A stretch of 64,000 bases of DNA from the NCBI RefSeq assembly GCF_014201905.1, contig NZ_JACHFM010000007.1:1-64000 (forward strand), read 5' to 3'. How positions within the stretch are numbered: the stretch's first letter is position 1; the number at the start of each line of letters is the position of its first letter. This document shows, one piece after another, positions 16,079 through 24,119 of this stretch. The stretch is from Amaricoccus macauensis. GTDB lineage: Bacteria > Pseudomonadota > Alphaproteobacteria > Rhodobacterales > Rhodobacteraceae. The notes below the pieces were generated by a model. It made no database searches, was not told where the DNA came from, and saw nothing but the letters and a program-made list of their open reading frames with translations. Position numbers and translations under genes: made by a program.

Positions 16079-18394
16079 ATGCCCGCGGACGCCGCTCCGG
16101 GAACCTCCGCCACGGCCTCCGGCACGGCCGAGCCGCGGAAGCCCGCCGCCGCCCCGGTGCTGCCCCAGATCGGGGCGCCACCGGGCCGGAGCATCTTTCG
16201 CCGTGCGGCCGGCTTCCTGCGGCGCCGGGCGGTCGGTGCCGGCACGAAAGGGCTCGCGCGCCTGCGCCGGGCCTCGACCGCTGCCCGGCTCCAGGCCGAG
16301 GCGCGGTTGCAGGCCGCGGCCCTCGCCCGGCCCGAGCTTTTCCTCCGCCCGCTCGGCACCGCCCGCCGTCTCTGGCCGAACCGGCTCGATCTCGCCCAGG
16401 CCGAGGCGCTGCTCACCGCCCGTGCCCGGGGCTGGGCAGCGGCCGCACCGCTTTTCGCCCGCATCGGTGACCCCGAGGCACCGGTGCTCGCCGGCCAGCC
16501 TGCGGCCGGCCTGCTGCGCGCCGGCAGCTCGACGACCGCCGGCCCCCTCGCCATTCCGGCGGACGACCGCCCGGGCAGCCTGCCGCCGGCACACGCCCGC
16601 GACATCGTCGTCGTCACCGCCATCGTCGGCCGGCAGCGCCCGCTCCTGCCGGTGTTCGGCGCACCCGAGGGCCTGCGGCTCGTCTGCTTCACCGACCAGC
16701 CGCTCGCCGCCGCGCCGGGCTGGCAGGGCCTGCCGCTGCCGCCGCTGCCCGCCGATGCGCTGGCGGACGCGGACGTGACAGCGGTCGCCGGCGCCGGATT
16801 GTCCGAGGCCGAGATCGAGGCCGAGGCCTGGGCCGCCTGGCTGAAGATCCGCACCCCCGAGGCGCTCGCCGCCGCCGGGATCGAGGCCGAAGCCTCGCTC
16901 TGGGTCGATCCCGACTGCTGGCTGGTGGGCAACCTCGACACCCTCTTCACCCGCTGGCTGCTCGGCCAGGAACTGGTGCTCTGGCGCCACCCGTCGAACG
17001 ACTGGCGCGACATGGCCGAGCGGCACCTGCTCTCGGGCGCCCTGCCCTCCCAGGGCGTGCTCGCCCAGGCCGGGCGGCTCGCCATGGACAAGATCCCCGG
17101 TGGCCGTGGCGCCTGCGACACCGGCATGGTCTGGCGCCGGCACACCGCCCCGGGCCTGCCGGCGCTCACCGAGGCCTGGTGGCAGGCCTGGGCGGCGGCG
17201 CCCGGCCCCGACGATCTCGCGCTCTACCGCGCCCTGAACGATCCGGCCGCGCCGCTCGATCCCGCGGTGCCGGGCGAGCGGCCGTCGATCCTGCCGGCGC
17301 GGCTCGGAGCGGCCTCCGACAACATCTTCACCGTCCGCACCGAGCGCCGGCCAGTCCGCGGGGCCGAGACGCGCCCGGCGCTGCCCGCGCCCACTCCGCC
17401 CGAGACTCTGGCCGGGACTCTGGCCGAGACTCCGCCCCAGACTCTGGCCCAGACTCTGGCCGTGACTTCAGCCGCTACCCCGCCCGGCACCCGGATCTCC
17501 GGCCGCACGCAGCCGCTCGTCTTCCTCTCCGCCGCGGCGCATGCCAATTCCGCCTCGACGCTGCTGCGCGGCCACCAGCTCTCCGGCCTCATCGCGGCCG
17601 CCTTCCCCGACCGCTACACCGTCGCCTTCACCGAGAATGCCCGGGCGGTCGAGGATGCGGTGGTGCTGCTCACCAAGGGCGCCATGGCGACGCTGAAGCC
17701 GGACGAGATCATCGACCTCCGCCGGCGCAACCGCGCCCTGGTCGGCGCCTGGGACGACATCCGCCCCGACCCGCGCAAGGCGCGGCTGGTGGACGCCACC
17801 ATGACGCTGTCGCACCGCCAGACCGTCGAGCTGAACCGGCTCTATCCCGATACCCCGAGCTTTCTCGTCACCCACCACGTGAACACCCAGGTGCAGGCGA
17901 TGGCGCGGGGGATGATGCCGCCCGTCGACCGGCTCCGCACCGGCTACTTCGGCGATCTCGAGAACACCGTGCGCCCGGCGCCGCTCGCACCCCTGGTGGA
18001 ACTCGTCGGCATCGACACCCGCAACGTCGAGAGCGGCAGCTCCTGGATCGACACCCTGCCCCGCTTCAACTGCCACTGGATCGTGCGGCGCGCCCGGCCC
18101 TGGGATGGCTGGAAGCCGTTCCTGAAGGGCTTCGTCGCCGCCCACTGCCATTCGGTGGTCATCACCACCGCCGACGATGGCGATGCGCCCTACTATCTCG
18201 GCGACGATTATCCGTTCTACGCCGCGAGCCTCGGGGCCGGCGATCTCGAGACGGCACTGCACGAGACCGCCTCGGCCTTTGGCGGCCCGGAGTGGCACCT
18301 TGCCCTCGAGATCATGGCCGAGGTGGCGGCCCGTTCCACCGATGCGCAGGTGGCCGAGGAATTCCGCCTGATGATCGACGAGGTGACCGGCTGA
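16079..18394 (+). CDS. Two-domain glycosyltransferase-like protein
   Basis: 771 aa from ATG at 16079. The N-terminal 150 residues are Ala/Arg-rich. Domain 1 (about 170-440) begins DIVVVTAIVGRQRPLLP and contains WLKIRTPEALAAAG and SLWVDPDCWLVGNLDTLF, resembling the DUF616/TOD1 glycosyltransferase-like family. A linker of repeated ETLAxTLA units (about 440-475) is encoded by a short tandem repeat at 17403-17465. Domain 2 (about 480-771) has LVFLSAAAHANSASTLLRGHQ and TMTLSHRQTVELNRLYPDTPSFLVTHH split across its length and is not a named family to me. It probably transfers two sugars, or one sugar and one other group, to the EPS unit. Confidence 0.7.
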   Translation: MPADAAPGTSATASGTAEPRKPAAAPVLPQIGAPPGRSIFRRAAGFLRRRAVGAGTKGLARLRRASTAARLQAEARLQAAALARPELFLRPLGTARRLWPNRLDLAQAEALLTARARGWAAAAPLFARIGDPEAPVLAGQPAAGLLRAGSSTTAGPLAIPADDRPGSLPPAHARDIVVVTAIVGRQRPLLPVFGAPEGLRLVCFTDQPLAAAPGWQGLPLPPLPADALADADVTAVAGAGLSEAEIEAEAWAAWLKIRTPEALAAAGIEAEASLWVDPDCWLVGNLDTLFTRWLLGQELVLWRHPSNDWRDMAERHLLSGALPSQGVLAQAGRLAMDKIPGGRGACDTGMVWRRHTAPGLPALTEAWWQAWAAAPGPDDLALYRALNDPAAPLDPAVPGERPSILPARLGAASDNIFTVRTERRPVRGAETRPALPAPTPPETLAGTLAETPPQTLAQTLAVTSAATPPGTRISGRTQPLVFLSAAAHANSASTLLRGHQLSGLIAAAFPDRYTVAFTENARAVEDAVVLLTKGAMATLKPDEIIDLRRRNRALVGAWDDIRPDPRKARLVDATMTLSHRQTVELNRLYPDTPSFLVTHHVNTQVQAMARGMMPPVDRLRTGYFGDLENTVRPAPLAPLVELVGIDTRNVESGSSWIDTLPRFNCHWIVRRARPWDGWKPFLKGFVAAHCHSVVITTADDGDAPYYLGDDYPFYAASLGAGDLETALHETASAFGGPEWHLALEIMAEVAARSTDAQVAEEFRLMIDEVTG
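17403..17465 (+). repeat. In-frame tandem repeat in the two-domain glycosyltransferase
   Basis: Units based on GACTCTGGCC recur about every 12 bases and encode ETLAGTLAETPPQTLAQTLA-like linker between the two domains. Copy number could change without loss of frame only in multiples of three bases. Confidence 0.7.
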
Positions 18395-18424
18395 ACACTG
18401 GCCGGCGTATGAGGTATCCCCAGC

Positions 18425-19447
18425 ATGACGAGTCCGAGGCCGAACCCTGGTTCCCCTCCCGGAAGCTCCTTCCCCGGAAATTCCCCCGTGAACACAGAAA
18501 CCACCGCTGAAAGCACTGAAAGCACGGCTGAAAGCACGGCCGGCAACGCCTACGTGCTGATGACCGCGGCCTACAACGAGGCGCGGTTCCTGCCGGCGAC
18601 GATCGAGTCGGTGGCGGCGCAGAGCGTGCTGCCCGCCCTCTGGATCATCGTGAGCGACAGCTCGACCGACGAGACCGACGACATCGCCCGCGAGGCCGCG
18701 GCGCGCCACGGCTTCATCCGCTTCCTGCGCCACGAGGACCGCCGGCCCTCGCCCGCGCCCATGGGCGGCACCGCCTGGAAGAAGGTGACCGCGCTCCGGG
18801 CCGGGCTCGCGGCCTTCGGCGCCGAGGCCCCCGACACGCCCTATCTCGGCAACATCGACGGCGACGTCACCTTCGCCCCGGAGTTCTACGCCAGCCTCAT
18901 GGCGCGCATGGCGAAGGACCCGGGCCTCGGGCTCGCGGGCGGCTTCATCTACCATTCGAGCGAGGGCCGCGAATGGCCCTACATCACCAGCGCCGACGGG
19001 GTGGGCGGCCCGATCCAGTTCTTCCGCCGCGCCGCCTGGGACGCGGTCGGCGGCTATATCCCCTGGGGGCAGGAGGATTCCATCGTGCAGATGGCGCTGC
19101 GCATGCACGGCTGGAAGATCCGCTCCTTCCCCGACCTCCGGGTCGGCCACCACAAGACCCCGAAGGAAAAGAAGAAGAACCCGCTGCGCGGCCGCTTCCA
19201 CACCGGCATGATGGAGCGGGCGATGCGCTACCACCCGGTGTTCGAGGCGGCGAAATGCGCCGCCACGATCACCCGCCGGCCGGTGGTGCTCGGCGGCGCG
19301 GCGCAGCTCGCGGGCTTCGCCTGGGCGGCATGGAAGGGCGTGCCCTCGCAGCTCCCGGACGATCTCGTCACCTTCTCCCAGACCGAGCAGATGGCAAAGC
19401 TCCGCCGGCAGATCGGCCTCGGGAGCCGCCGATCCGGCCGGGCTTGA
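18425..19447 (+). CDS. GT2-family glycosyltransferase
   Basis: 340 aa. After a low-complexity Thr/Glu/Ser start (short tandem repeats at 18511-18540) the GT-A fold begins at YVLMTAAYNEARFLPATIES. DSSTDETDDIA and a GNIDGDVTFAPEFY metal-binding site (DxD-like) follow. The acceptor side shows GGPIQFFRRAAWDAVGGY and WGQEDSIVQMALRMHGWK. This fits a cytosolic inverting GT2 enzyme adding one sugar to the lipid-linked EPS unit. It begins 30 bases after the preceding gene and is the last gene of this plus-strand group; a hairpin at 19454 separates it from a convergent sulfotransferase. Confidence 0.88.
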   Translation: MTSPRPNPGSPPGSSFPGNSPVNTETTAESTESTAESTAGNAYVLMTAAYNEARFLPATIESVAAQSVLPALWIIVSDSSTDETDDIAREAAARHGFIRFLRHEDRRPSPAPMGGTAWKKVTALRAGLAAFGAEAPDTPYLGNIDGDVTFAPEFYASLMARMAKDPGLGLAGGFIYHSSEGREWPYITSADGVGGPIQFFRRAAWDAVGGYIPWGQEDSIVQMALRMHGWKIRSFPDLRVGHHKTPKEKKKNPLRGRFHTGMMERAMRYHPVFEAAKCAATITRRPVVLGGAAQLAGFAWAAWKGVPSQLPDDLVTFSQTEQMAKLRRQIGLGSRRSGRA

Positions 19448-19453
19448 CCATCG

Positions 19454-19483
19454 GGCTGATATCCGCCCCGATGGATATCAGCC
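19454..19483. terminator. Bidirectional hairpin between convergent genes
   Basis: GGCTGATATCC (19454-19464) and GGATATCAGCC (19473-19483) form an 11-bp perfect stem with an 8-base loop. It lies 7 bases after the GT2 stop and 54 bases from the sulfotransferase stop. Confidence 0.65.
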
Positions 19484-19537
19484 GCTCCCGATCCCTCGAT
19501 TGCCCCGGAAGGGCTGACGCCACCGAGGCGGGTGCGG

Positions 19538-20197
19538 CTATTGCTGTCGCCGGATGTCGGGCGGGGTATCGGGTGGGCAGGTTGCCGGTGCCGCGGTGCC
19601 GCGGAACCTGCGCCAGATCTTCTTCAGCCGGTCGCGCAGCGCCGGGGGCAGGAAGTCGTAGTGGCGGTGGTTGGAATGCGGAAACGGCACCGCCGGGACC
19701 GGCTTGCCGAGGAAGCCGCAGATCTGCTCCCAGCCCGGCGCCCTGGTGACGTCGATGACCAGGAGATCGTCCGGGCGGTCGCGGAAATAGGCGCGCACCT
19801 CATCGTTGTGCCGGCGCATCCGTCCCTTGTAGAACTCCGCGCCCTCGGGATGCGCCGCCGCGGGGCCGTAGATGAGTTCAGCCATCGGCGTGCGGGTGAG
19901 CCCGTCGAAGTGGTTGCCGAAACTGTTGTACCACTTCTGCTCGTCGCGGATCGTCAGGATGAACTTCGAGCCCGGATGGAGCGCGTCCATCTCGCGGTAG
20001 ACCAGCGGCCAGGGATTGTCCTGAAACGCATCGTAGCGTTCTGACAGCGCGACGGTGAGCGGCCCGAGGATCCGCGCGAGGTTCTTGCTGTCCACCCCGT
20101 TCGGTCCGGTGACCCGGTAGCCGAGTTCGGTCAGGACATGCATCATCGTCGTGGTGCCGGTCTTGTGAAAGCCGATGCAGAAGACCTTCCCGCTCAT
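19538..20197 (-). CDS. Sulfotransferase-family protein
   Basis: 219 aa. The PAPS phosphosulfate-binding loop is CIGFHKTGTTTMMHVL near residue 7, and the 3-prime phosphate site is KFILTIRDEQKWYNSF near residue 100. Proteins of this short type (Sulfotransfer_4-like) transfer sulfate from PAPS to a hydroxyl. By context the acceptor is the EPS or a glycolipid intermediate. The Arg-rich C-terminus may be membrane-peripheral. Last gene of the minus-strand operon that starts with the polymerase at 27389; 42 bases separate it from the preceding sulfotransferase gene. PAPS-synthesis genes are not in the window. Confidence 0.85.
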   Translation of the reverse strand: MSGKVFCIGFHKTGTTTMMHVLTELGYRVTGPNGVDSKNLARILGPLTVALSERYDAFQDNPWPLVYREMDALHPGSKFILTIRDEQKWYNSFGNHFDGLTRTPMAELIYGPAAAHPEGAEFYKGRMRRHNDEVRAYFRDRPDDLLVIDVTRAPGWEQICGFLGKPVPAVPFPHSNHRHYDFLPPALRDRLKKIWRRFRGTAAPATCPPDTPPDIRRQQ

Positions 20198-20239
20198 TTT
20201 TCCCCCCGCGCCCCTACCCTGCGCCGCTTGTCCTGGCCG

Positions 20240-21115
20240 CTATCCTGCTGGTGCGAGCGCCCCCGGCACTGGCCTGCGCCTCGTCATCTGCCCGCCCGCA
20301 TCCACGTGGAAGCCGAAGATCCGGTCCGAGAGCCGGCGGACCTCGGCGTCCTCGAACAGCGGCCGCGAGGCGGCGTGGGTGAGCACGTGCTGCCAGCGGG
20401 AGTCGACCGCGAGGCTCCTGCCGTCCACCGGCGTGGCGAAGAGCCGGGCGACATAGCTGCCCGGCGCCTTCATGAAGCGCTCGCGGAAGATGCGCGAGCG
20501 GTAGTAGGCCTGCTTGCCCAGCATGGCGCGCCAGGTGGGCCGGCCGTAGCCGTCGAACGAACTGCCGCCGCCTTCGCTCCGCACCTCGCGCAGGGTGCGC
20601 TCGGAATAGGTGCCGCCGAGCCGGGCGCAGACCGCCTCGCGGTAAGCCCGGCTGCCGTGCCAGGCGTTGTAGAGCAGCACCGTCTCGGGCGCGCGCTCGG
20701 CGATCCGGGCGATGTCGAGCCAGTCGCGCCGGAAGTCCTCGAGCCGCGGCGAGGACGAGAGCTTGCCGCCTTCGCGCGCCTTCACCCGGCTCGCCCAGCA
20801 ATTGTAGGGGTCGCGCAGGATGTAGAGCACGTGGCAGTCGTGGCCGGGGAAGTCCACCGGATCGAGCCGGCGGACGTTCGCGACCAGCGCCTCGCCCTGC
20901 AGCTTGCTCACCCCGACCGCGTCCTCGAAGGAGACGATGACGCAATCGCTTCGCCCGAGCGCCGCGCGGGTCGAGACCACGCTCTCGGCATCCTCGAAGA
21001 AGCCGTGCGGCTGTTCGTTCAGGTGGGTCGAGCGCGGAAAGAGCGACTCGAGCCAGTTGATGATGGCATGGTTGCCGGAGCGCTGCACTCCGACGATCTG
21101 AAGCAGGGTGGCCAT
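20240..21115 (-). CDS. Sulfotransferase-like P-loop protein
   Basis: 291 aa from ATG at 21115, two bases after the GMC stop at 21118. The loop LQIVGVQRSGNHAIINWL (residues 5-22) matches the PAPS-binding P-loop layout, and CHVLYILRDPYNCWASRV (about 93-110) matches the second PAPS site. The body has Arg/Lys-rich stretches usual for acidic polysaccharide binding. It likely sulfates a sugar of the EPS. The near-overlap with the GMC gene suggests that oxidation and sulfation are functionally linked. Sequence similarity to the neighbour at 19538 is low, so the two probably have different acceptor positions. Confidence 0.8.
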   Translation of the reverse strand: MATLLQIVGVQRSGNHAIINWLESLFPRSTHLNEQPHGFFEDAESVVSTRAALGRSDCVIVSFEDAVGVSKLQGEALVANVRRLDPVDFPGHDCHVLYILRDPYNCWASRVKAREGGKLSSSPRLEDFRRDWLDIARIAERAPETVLLYNAWHGSRAYREAVCARLGGTYSERTLREVRSEGGGSSFDGYGRPTWRAMLGKQAYYRSRIFRERFMKAPGSYVARLFATPVDGRSLAVDSRWQHVLTHAASRPLFEDAEVRRLSDRIFGFHVDAGGQMTRRRPVPGALAPAG

Positions 21116-21117
21116 CG

Positions 21118-22662
21118 TCAGGCTTTCAGTGTTCCGGTGAGGTGATCCCCGAGACGCAGCGCCATCTGCACGATGGTGTACGTCGGATTGGCGTAGCCGG
21201 TGGTGGCGAAGGCGCTCGAGCCGCCGATGTAGAGGTTCGAGACCCCGTGTACCTTGCAGTCTGCGTCCACCACCCCCTCGCGCGGGTTCGTACTCATGCG
21301 CGTCGCGCACATGTGGTGGTGGCCGCCCACCCGGCTGCCCTGGCCGAGGCCCGGCGCGCGCACCGGATCGGCGGTCAGCCAGTCGCTGATCTGCACCCGC
21401 CCGATGCCCTGCTCGGCGTAATGCGCTCCGAGTTCGGCGACGGCGGTCTCCATGGTGTGAAAGTCGATCTCGGTCAGGCGCCAGTCGAAGCGGATGCGCC
21501 GGAGGCCGAAGCGGTCCACCTCGTCGCTGAGCATGACCCGGCTCTCCGGGTGCAGCCCCTGCTCCGCGTGCACCGCCACCCTGCCCTGCACCGCGTGGCG
21601 CTGCCCGTCCTGGGCGAAGTACATCCTGAGGCCGCCGCGGGAGCAGTCGAGGTTCTTGCCCAGCACCTTCTCGAGCACATGCTCGGAAAAGCCGGTGACG
21701 CAGCCCGCGGTGCGCATCACCTCGGTCGAGAGGCGCAGCGGCTCCTCGATCATCGGCGTGACGAGGAGCGAGAAGCTCAGGGTGTCGTGCGTCTCGAGGA
21801 ACTCGACGGTGGGCGCGTAGGCTTCTTCCGGGTCGGCGAGGATCTGCGCCTCGGGGATCGGCCGGTTGTAGTAGATCTGGCCCAGGAGGAAGTGCGGATG
21901 CTCGCAGAAATAGCGGCCGACCTGATCATTGTCGTTGCCGATGCCGTTCGGCTTCTGGCTCTGGCAGTTCAGCAGCGCCCGCGGGTTCTCGAGGCCGCCG
22001 AGGCAGAGCGCGAAGGCCCGGGCGTTGATCGTGAAGCCCGGATCGCCGTCGGCGAACGACTTGAAGGTCGCGCCCGTCACCGTGCCGAGCGCGTCGTCGA
22101 GGCGCATGTCGATGAGGTTCGCGTTCAGCGCGCAGACGATCCCCTCGCTCTCGGCGAGCTCCTCACGATACTTCTCGCCGAAGCGGGTGGGCGGGCTGTA
22201 GCGATACTGGATGCGGTGGAAGCGCGGGGTCTTCTGCGTGAGCGGCAGGTCCGGCATCTCGGCCGCCGAGACCATGTCGAGGATCTCGTCGGTCTCCTCG
22301 GCGTAGGGATCGAGCGCCGCCTTGTCGATCGGCCAGCCGCTCAGCGGATTCGCCGCGAGCGGCAGGAAGTTCATCGCATCGAGTTCCCGGCAGCGCCCGC
22401 CCCAGTGGTTCGACGCGCCGCCGAAGTAGCGCAGCCGCGCCTCCTCGAGCGGGAAGTATTCGAGCCCGACGTTCTCGCCCTTGTAGAGGTCCTGGGACTC
22501 CTCGGAGAACTCGAACCCGCCGCCCTCCATCAGCGCCACGGAAAGGCCGCGTGCCGCGAGGCGCCGCGCGAGCGTGATGCCCGCGGGGCCGGCGCCGATC
22601 ACGCAGGCGTCGAAAGTGCGGTCAAACAGCCCGCGATCCGCATCAGTGGCGTCGACGATCAT
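21118..22662 (-). CDS. GMC-family FAD oxidoreductase (Tat-partnered)
   Basis: 514 aa. FAD-binding ACVIGAGPAGITLARRLA (about residues 19-36), GGASNHWGGRCREL, and the C-terminal GMC part HHHMCATRM and VDADCKVHGVSNLYIGGSSA. Clearly paralogous to the 9192-10829 product. It has no signal of its own, but its start overlaps by 4 bases the stop of a 66-aa gene with a twin-arginine signal. In membrane-bound GMC dehydrogenases (gluconate, fructose, sorbitol types) the FAD subunit is carried out of the cytosol by a Tat-signal small subunit and passes electrons to a triheme cytochrome. Here that would mean a periplasmic sugar or alcohol oxidation; this is inference. Confidence 0.9.
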   Translation of the reverse strand: MIVDATDADRGLFDRTFDACVIGAGPAGITLARRLAARGLSVALMEGGGFEFSEESQDLYKGENVGLEYFPLEEARLRYFGGASNHWGGRCRELDAMNFLPLAANPLSGWPIDKAALDPYAEETDEILDMVSAAEMPDLPLTQKTPRFHRIQYRYSPPTRFGEKYREELAESEGIVCALNANLIDMRLDDALGTVTGATFKSFADGDPGFTINARAFALCLGGLENPRALLNCQSQKPNGIGNDNDQVGRYFCEHPHFLLGQIYYNRPIPEAQILADPEEAYAPTVEFLETHDTLSFSLLVTPMIEEPLRLSTEVMRTAGCVTGFSEHVLEKVLGKNLDCSRGGLRMYFAQDGQRHAVQGRVAVHAEQGLHPESRVMLSDEVDRFGLRRIRFDWRLTEIDFHTMETAVAELGAHYAEQGIGRVQISDWLTADPVRAPGLGQGSRVGGHHHMCATRMSTNPREGVVDADCKVHGVSNLYIGGSSAFATTGYANPTYTIVQMALRLGDHLTGTLKA

Positions 22663-22859
22663 GCCAGCCCGAGCGTCTCGAGGTCATTCGCCGTCAGCAC
22701 CCAGCCGTTGACGATGAAGAACTTGCCCCATGGCCGGATCTCCGGCAGCAGCCCGGGAAAGCCCCCGGCACCCGGAGCAAACGCGGCAGCCGGCCCGGCG
22801 AGCGCCGGTGCGACGGTGGCGGCGGCGAGGGAAGCAAGAATGGCGCGACGACTCGGCAT
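22659..22859 (-). CDS. Tiny Tat-signal peptide protein upstream of GMC gene
   Basis: 66 aa. Starts MPSRRAILASLAAATVAPALA, so a twin-arginine motif SRRAIL, a hydrophobic stretch and an Ala-rich cleavage region fill residues 1-27. About 38 residues remain after cleavage, including GLLPEIRPWGKFFIVNGW. Its stop overlaps the GMC start by 4 bases. Small Tat subunits of GMC dehydrogenases normally have about 150-200 residues, so this would be a minimal escort if it does that job. The alternative is an unrelated short exported peptide. The 4-base overlap argues for translational coupling. Confidence 0.75.
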   Translation of the reverse strand: MPSRRAILASLAAATVAPALAGPAAAFAPGAGGFPGLLPEIRPWGKFFIVNGWVLTANDLETLGLA

Positions 22860-22976
22860 GCGAAACCTCGGAACAGACTGGCCGGCAATATCTTTCTGCC
22901 GGGAGGGGGGATTGAAGTCAAGAAAACGTTATCTGCAGAGTAATCCCTGGAATTTACCAGGTATGTCTGGCCACCA

Positions 22977-24119
22977 TCAGCGGATCACCCCGGATTCCTG
23001 CAAGTCTCTCCACGAAGAATATTCGCGCGATACCCCGGAACGAAAGCTGGCACCCGCCTGAATCATTCGCTCGATCAGCGTCGAATACAGGCGGTAGCTT
23101 CTGGAACCCTGATTGTAGCTGCCGCTCGTCAGGGCGTATTCGATCTTGCGTCCCAGATCGGCGGTGAACTTGAAGTGCAGGATCGCCACCGCATGGCTGG
23201 CGCTCACCGGCTTCGTGGTCACGTGACAGTTGAGGAACCGGTCGCCGCCCTGCCAGCGCAGGAACGGCGTCTTGTGGATCATGCTGGCACCCTGGTAGCG
23301 ATAGCCCGAGATCCGCCGGCGGATCCGGCGGATGAGCGAGCCCTGCTCGAGCACGCCCCAGGTGGCGAAGAGCCGCGAGACGCTGCCCGGATAGACGGTG
23401 CGCGGGATCGCCGGGGACTGGACGAGCTGGCCCGGGTCGATGTGCGGCCGGGCGTCGAAGTACCAGGGCCCCGACCCCGATCCGGCGGGATCGAAGCCGC
23501 CCGGGCCGGTCCTGCCGGCGCCCGGGCCGGTGATGTCGCCGATCGCCGCAGGGTACATGTCGATCATCGCCCCCCAGACCGCGTCCGCCCCCTCCGCCTC
23601 GAGGCGGGCGGCGAAGGCGGGCAGCGAGAGCCCGTCCGGCAGCACGAGGAACTCGTCCGGGTCGACCATCGCCGCCCACTGGCCGGTGCAGAAGCCCTCG
23701 AGCATCTGGTCGCGCCAGAGCCGGACCGCGCGGGTCTCGAGCACCTGCGCCCGGGTCGCGGGGTCGTACTCGACGATCTCGGAGTAGCGGATCGGGCTCT
23801 CCACCACCATCACGTCGGACTGCTGGCCGAGATACTCCGCCGTCCCGTCGCCGGAGCGGTCGTCGAGGATGATGAAGCGATCCGCCCCGAGCCCGCGATA
23901 GTAGGCGAGAAACGCCGGCAGGAAGTACATCTCGTCATGCACGATGGCGCAGACCGTGGCCGCATGGCGGCCTTCCGCCAGGCCTGGGTTCGTGCGGATC
24001 GAGAGCGGCGGATGGGCCACGGCCGGAGCGACCGGCGCGGCGCCGGCCGCATGAGTCACGGGATGCGTCCCGGGCGCGGCTTCTGCCGCGCCGGGAATGT
24101 CCGCGCGATCCTCAGGCAC
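22977..24119 (-). CDS. GT92/GT2-like glycosyltransferase
   Basis: 380 aa. After about 50 low-complexity residues the fold starts TVCAIVHDEMYFLPAFLAYY, followed by FIILDDRSGDGTAEYL and the metal-binding WAAMVDPDEFLVLPDG. This matches the Glyco_tranf_2_4/GT92-type pattern. The second half contains GSVSRLFATWGVLEQ and HKTPFLRWQGGDRF, with basic segments. A cytosolic or membrane-associated transferase that adds a sugar to the EPS unit is likely. Its start overlaps the stop of the ABC transporter gene by 8 bases. 117 bases separate it from the Tat-peptide gene downstream, enough for an internal promoter. Confidence 0.82.
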   Translation of the reverse strand: MPEDRADIPGAAEAAPGTHPVTHAAGAAPVAPAVAHPPLSIRTNPGLAEGRHAATVCAIVHDEMYFLPAFLAYYRGLGADRFIILDDRSGDGTAEYLGQQSDVMVVESPIRYSEIVEYDPATRAQVLETRAVRLWRDQMLEGFCTGQWAAMVDPDEFLVLPDGLSLPAFAARLEAEGADAVWGAMIDMYPAAIGDITGPGAGRTGPGGFDPAGSGSGPWYFDARPHIDPGQLVQSPAIPRTVYPGSVSRLFATWGVLEQGSLIRRIRRRISGYRYQGASMIHKTPFLRWQGGDRFLNCHVTTKPVSASHAVAILHFKFTADLGRKIEYALTSGSYNQGSRSYRLYSTLIERMIQAGASFRSGVSREYSSWRDLQESGVIR

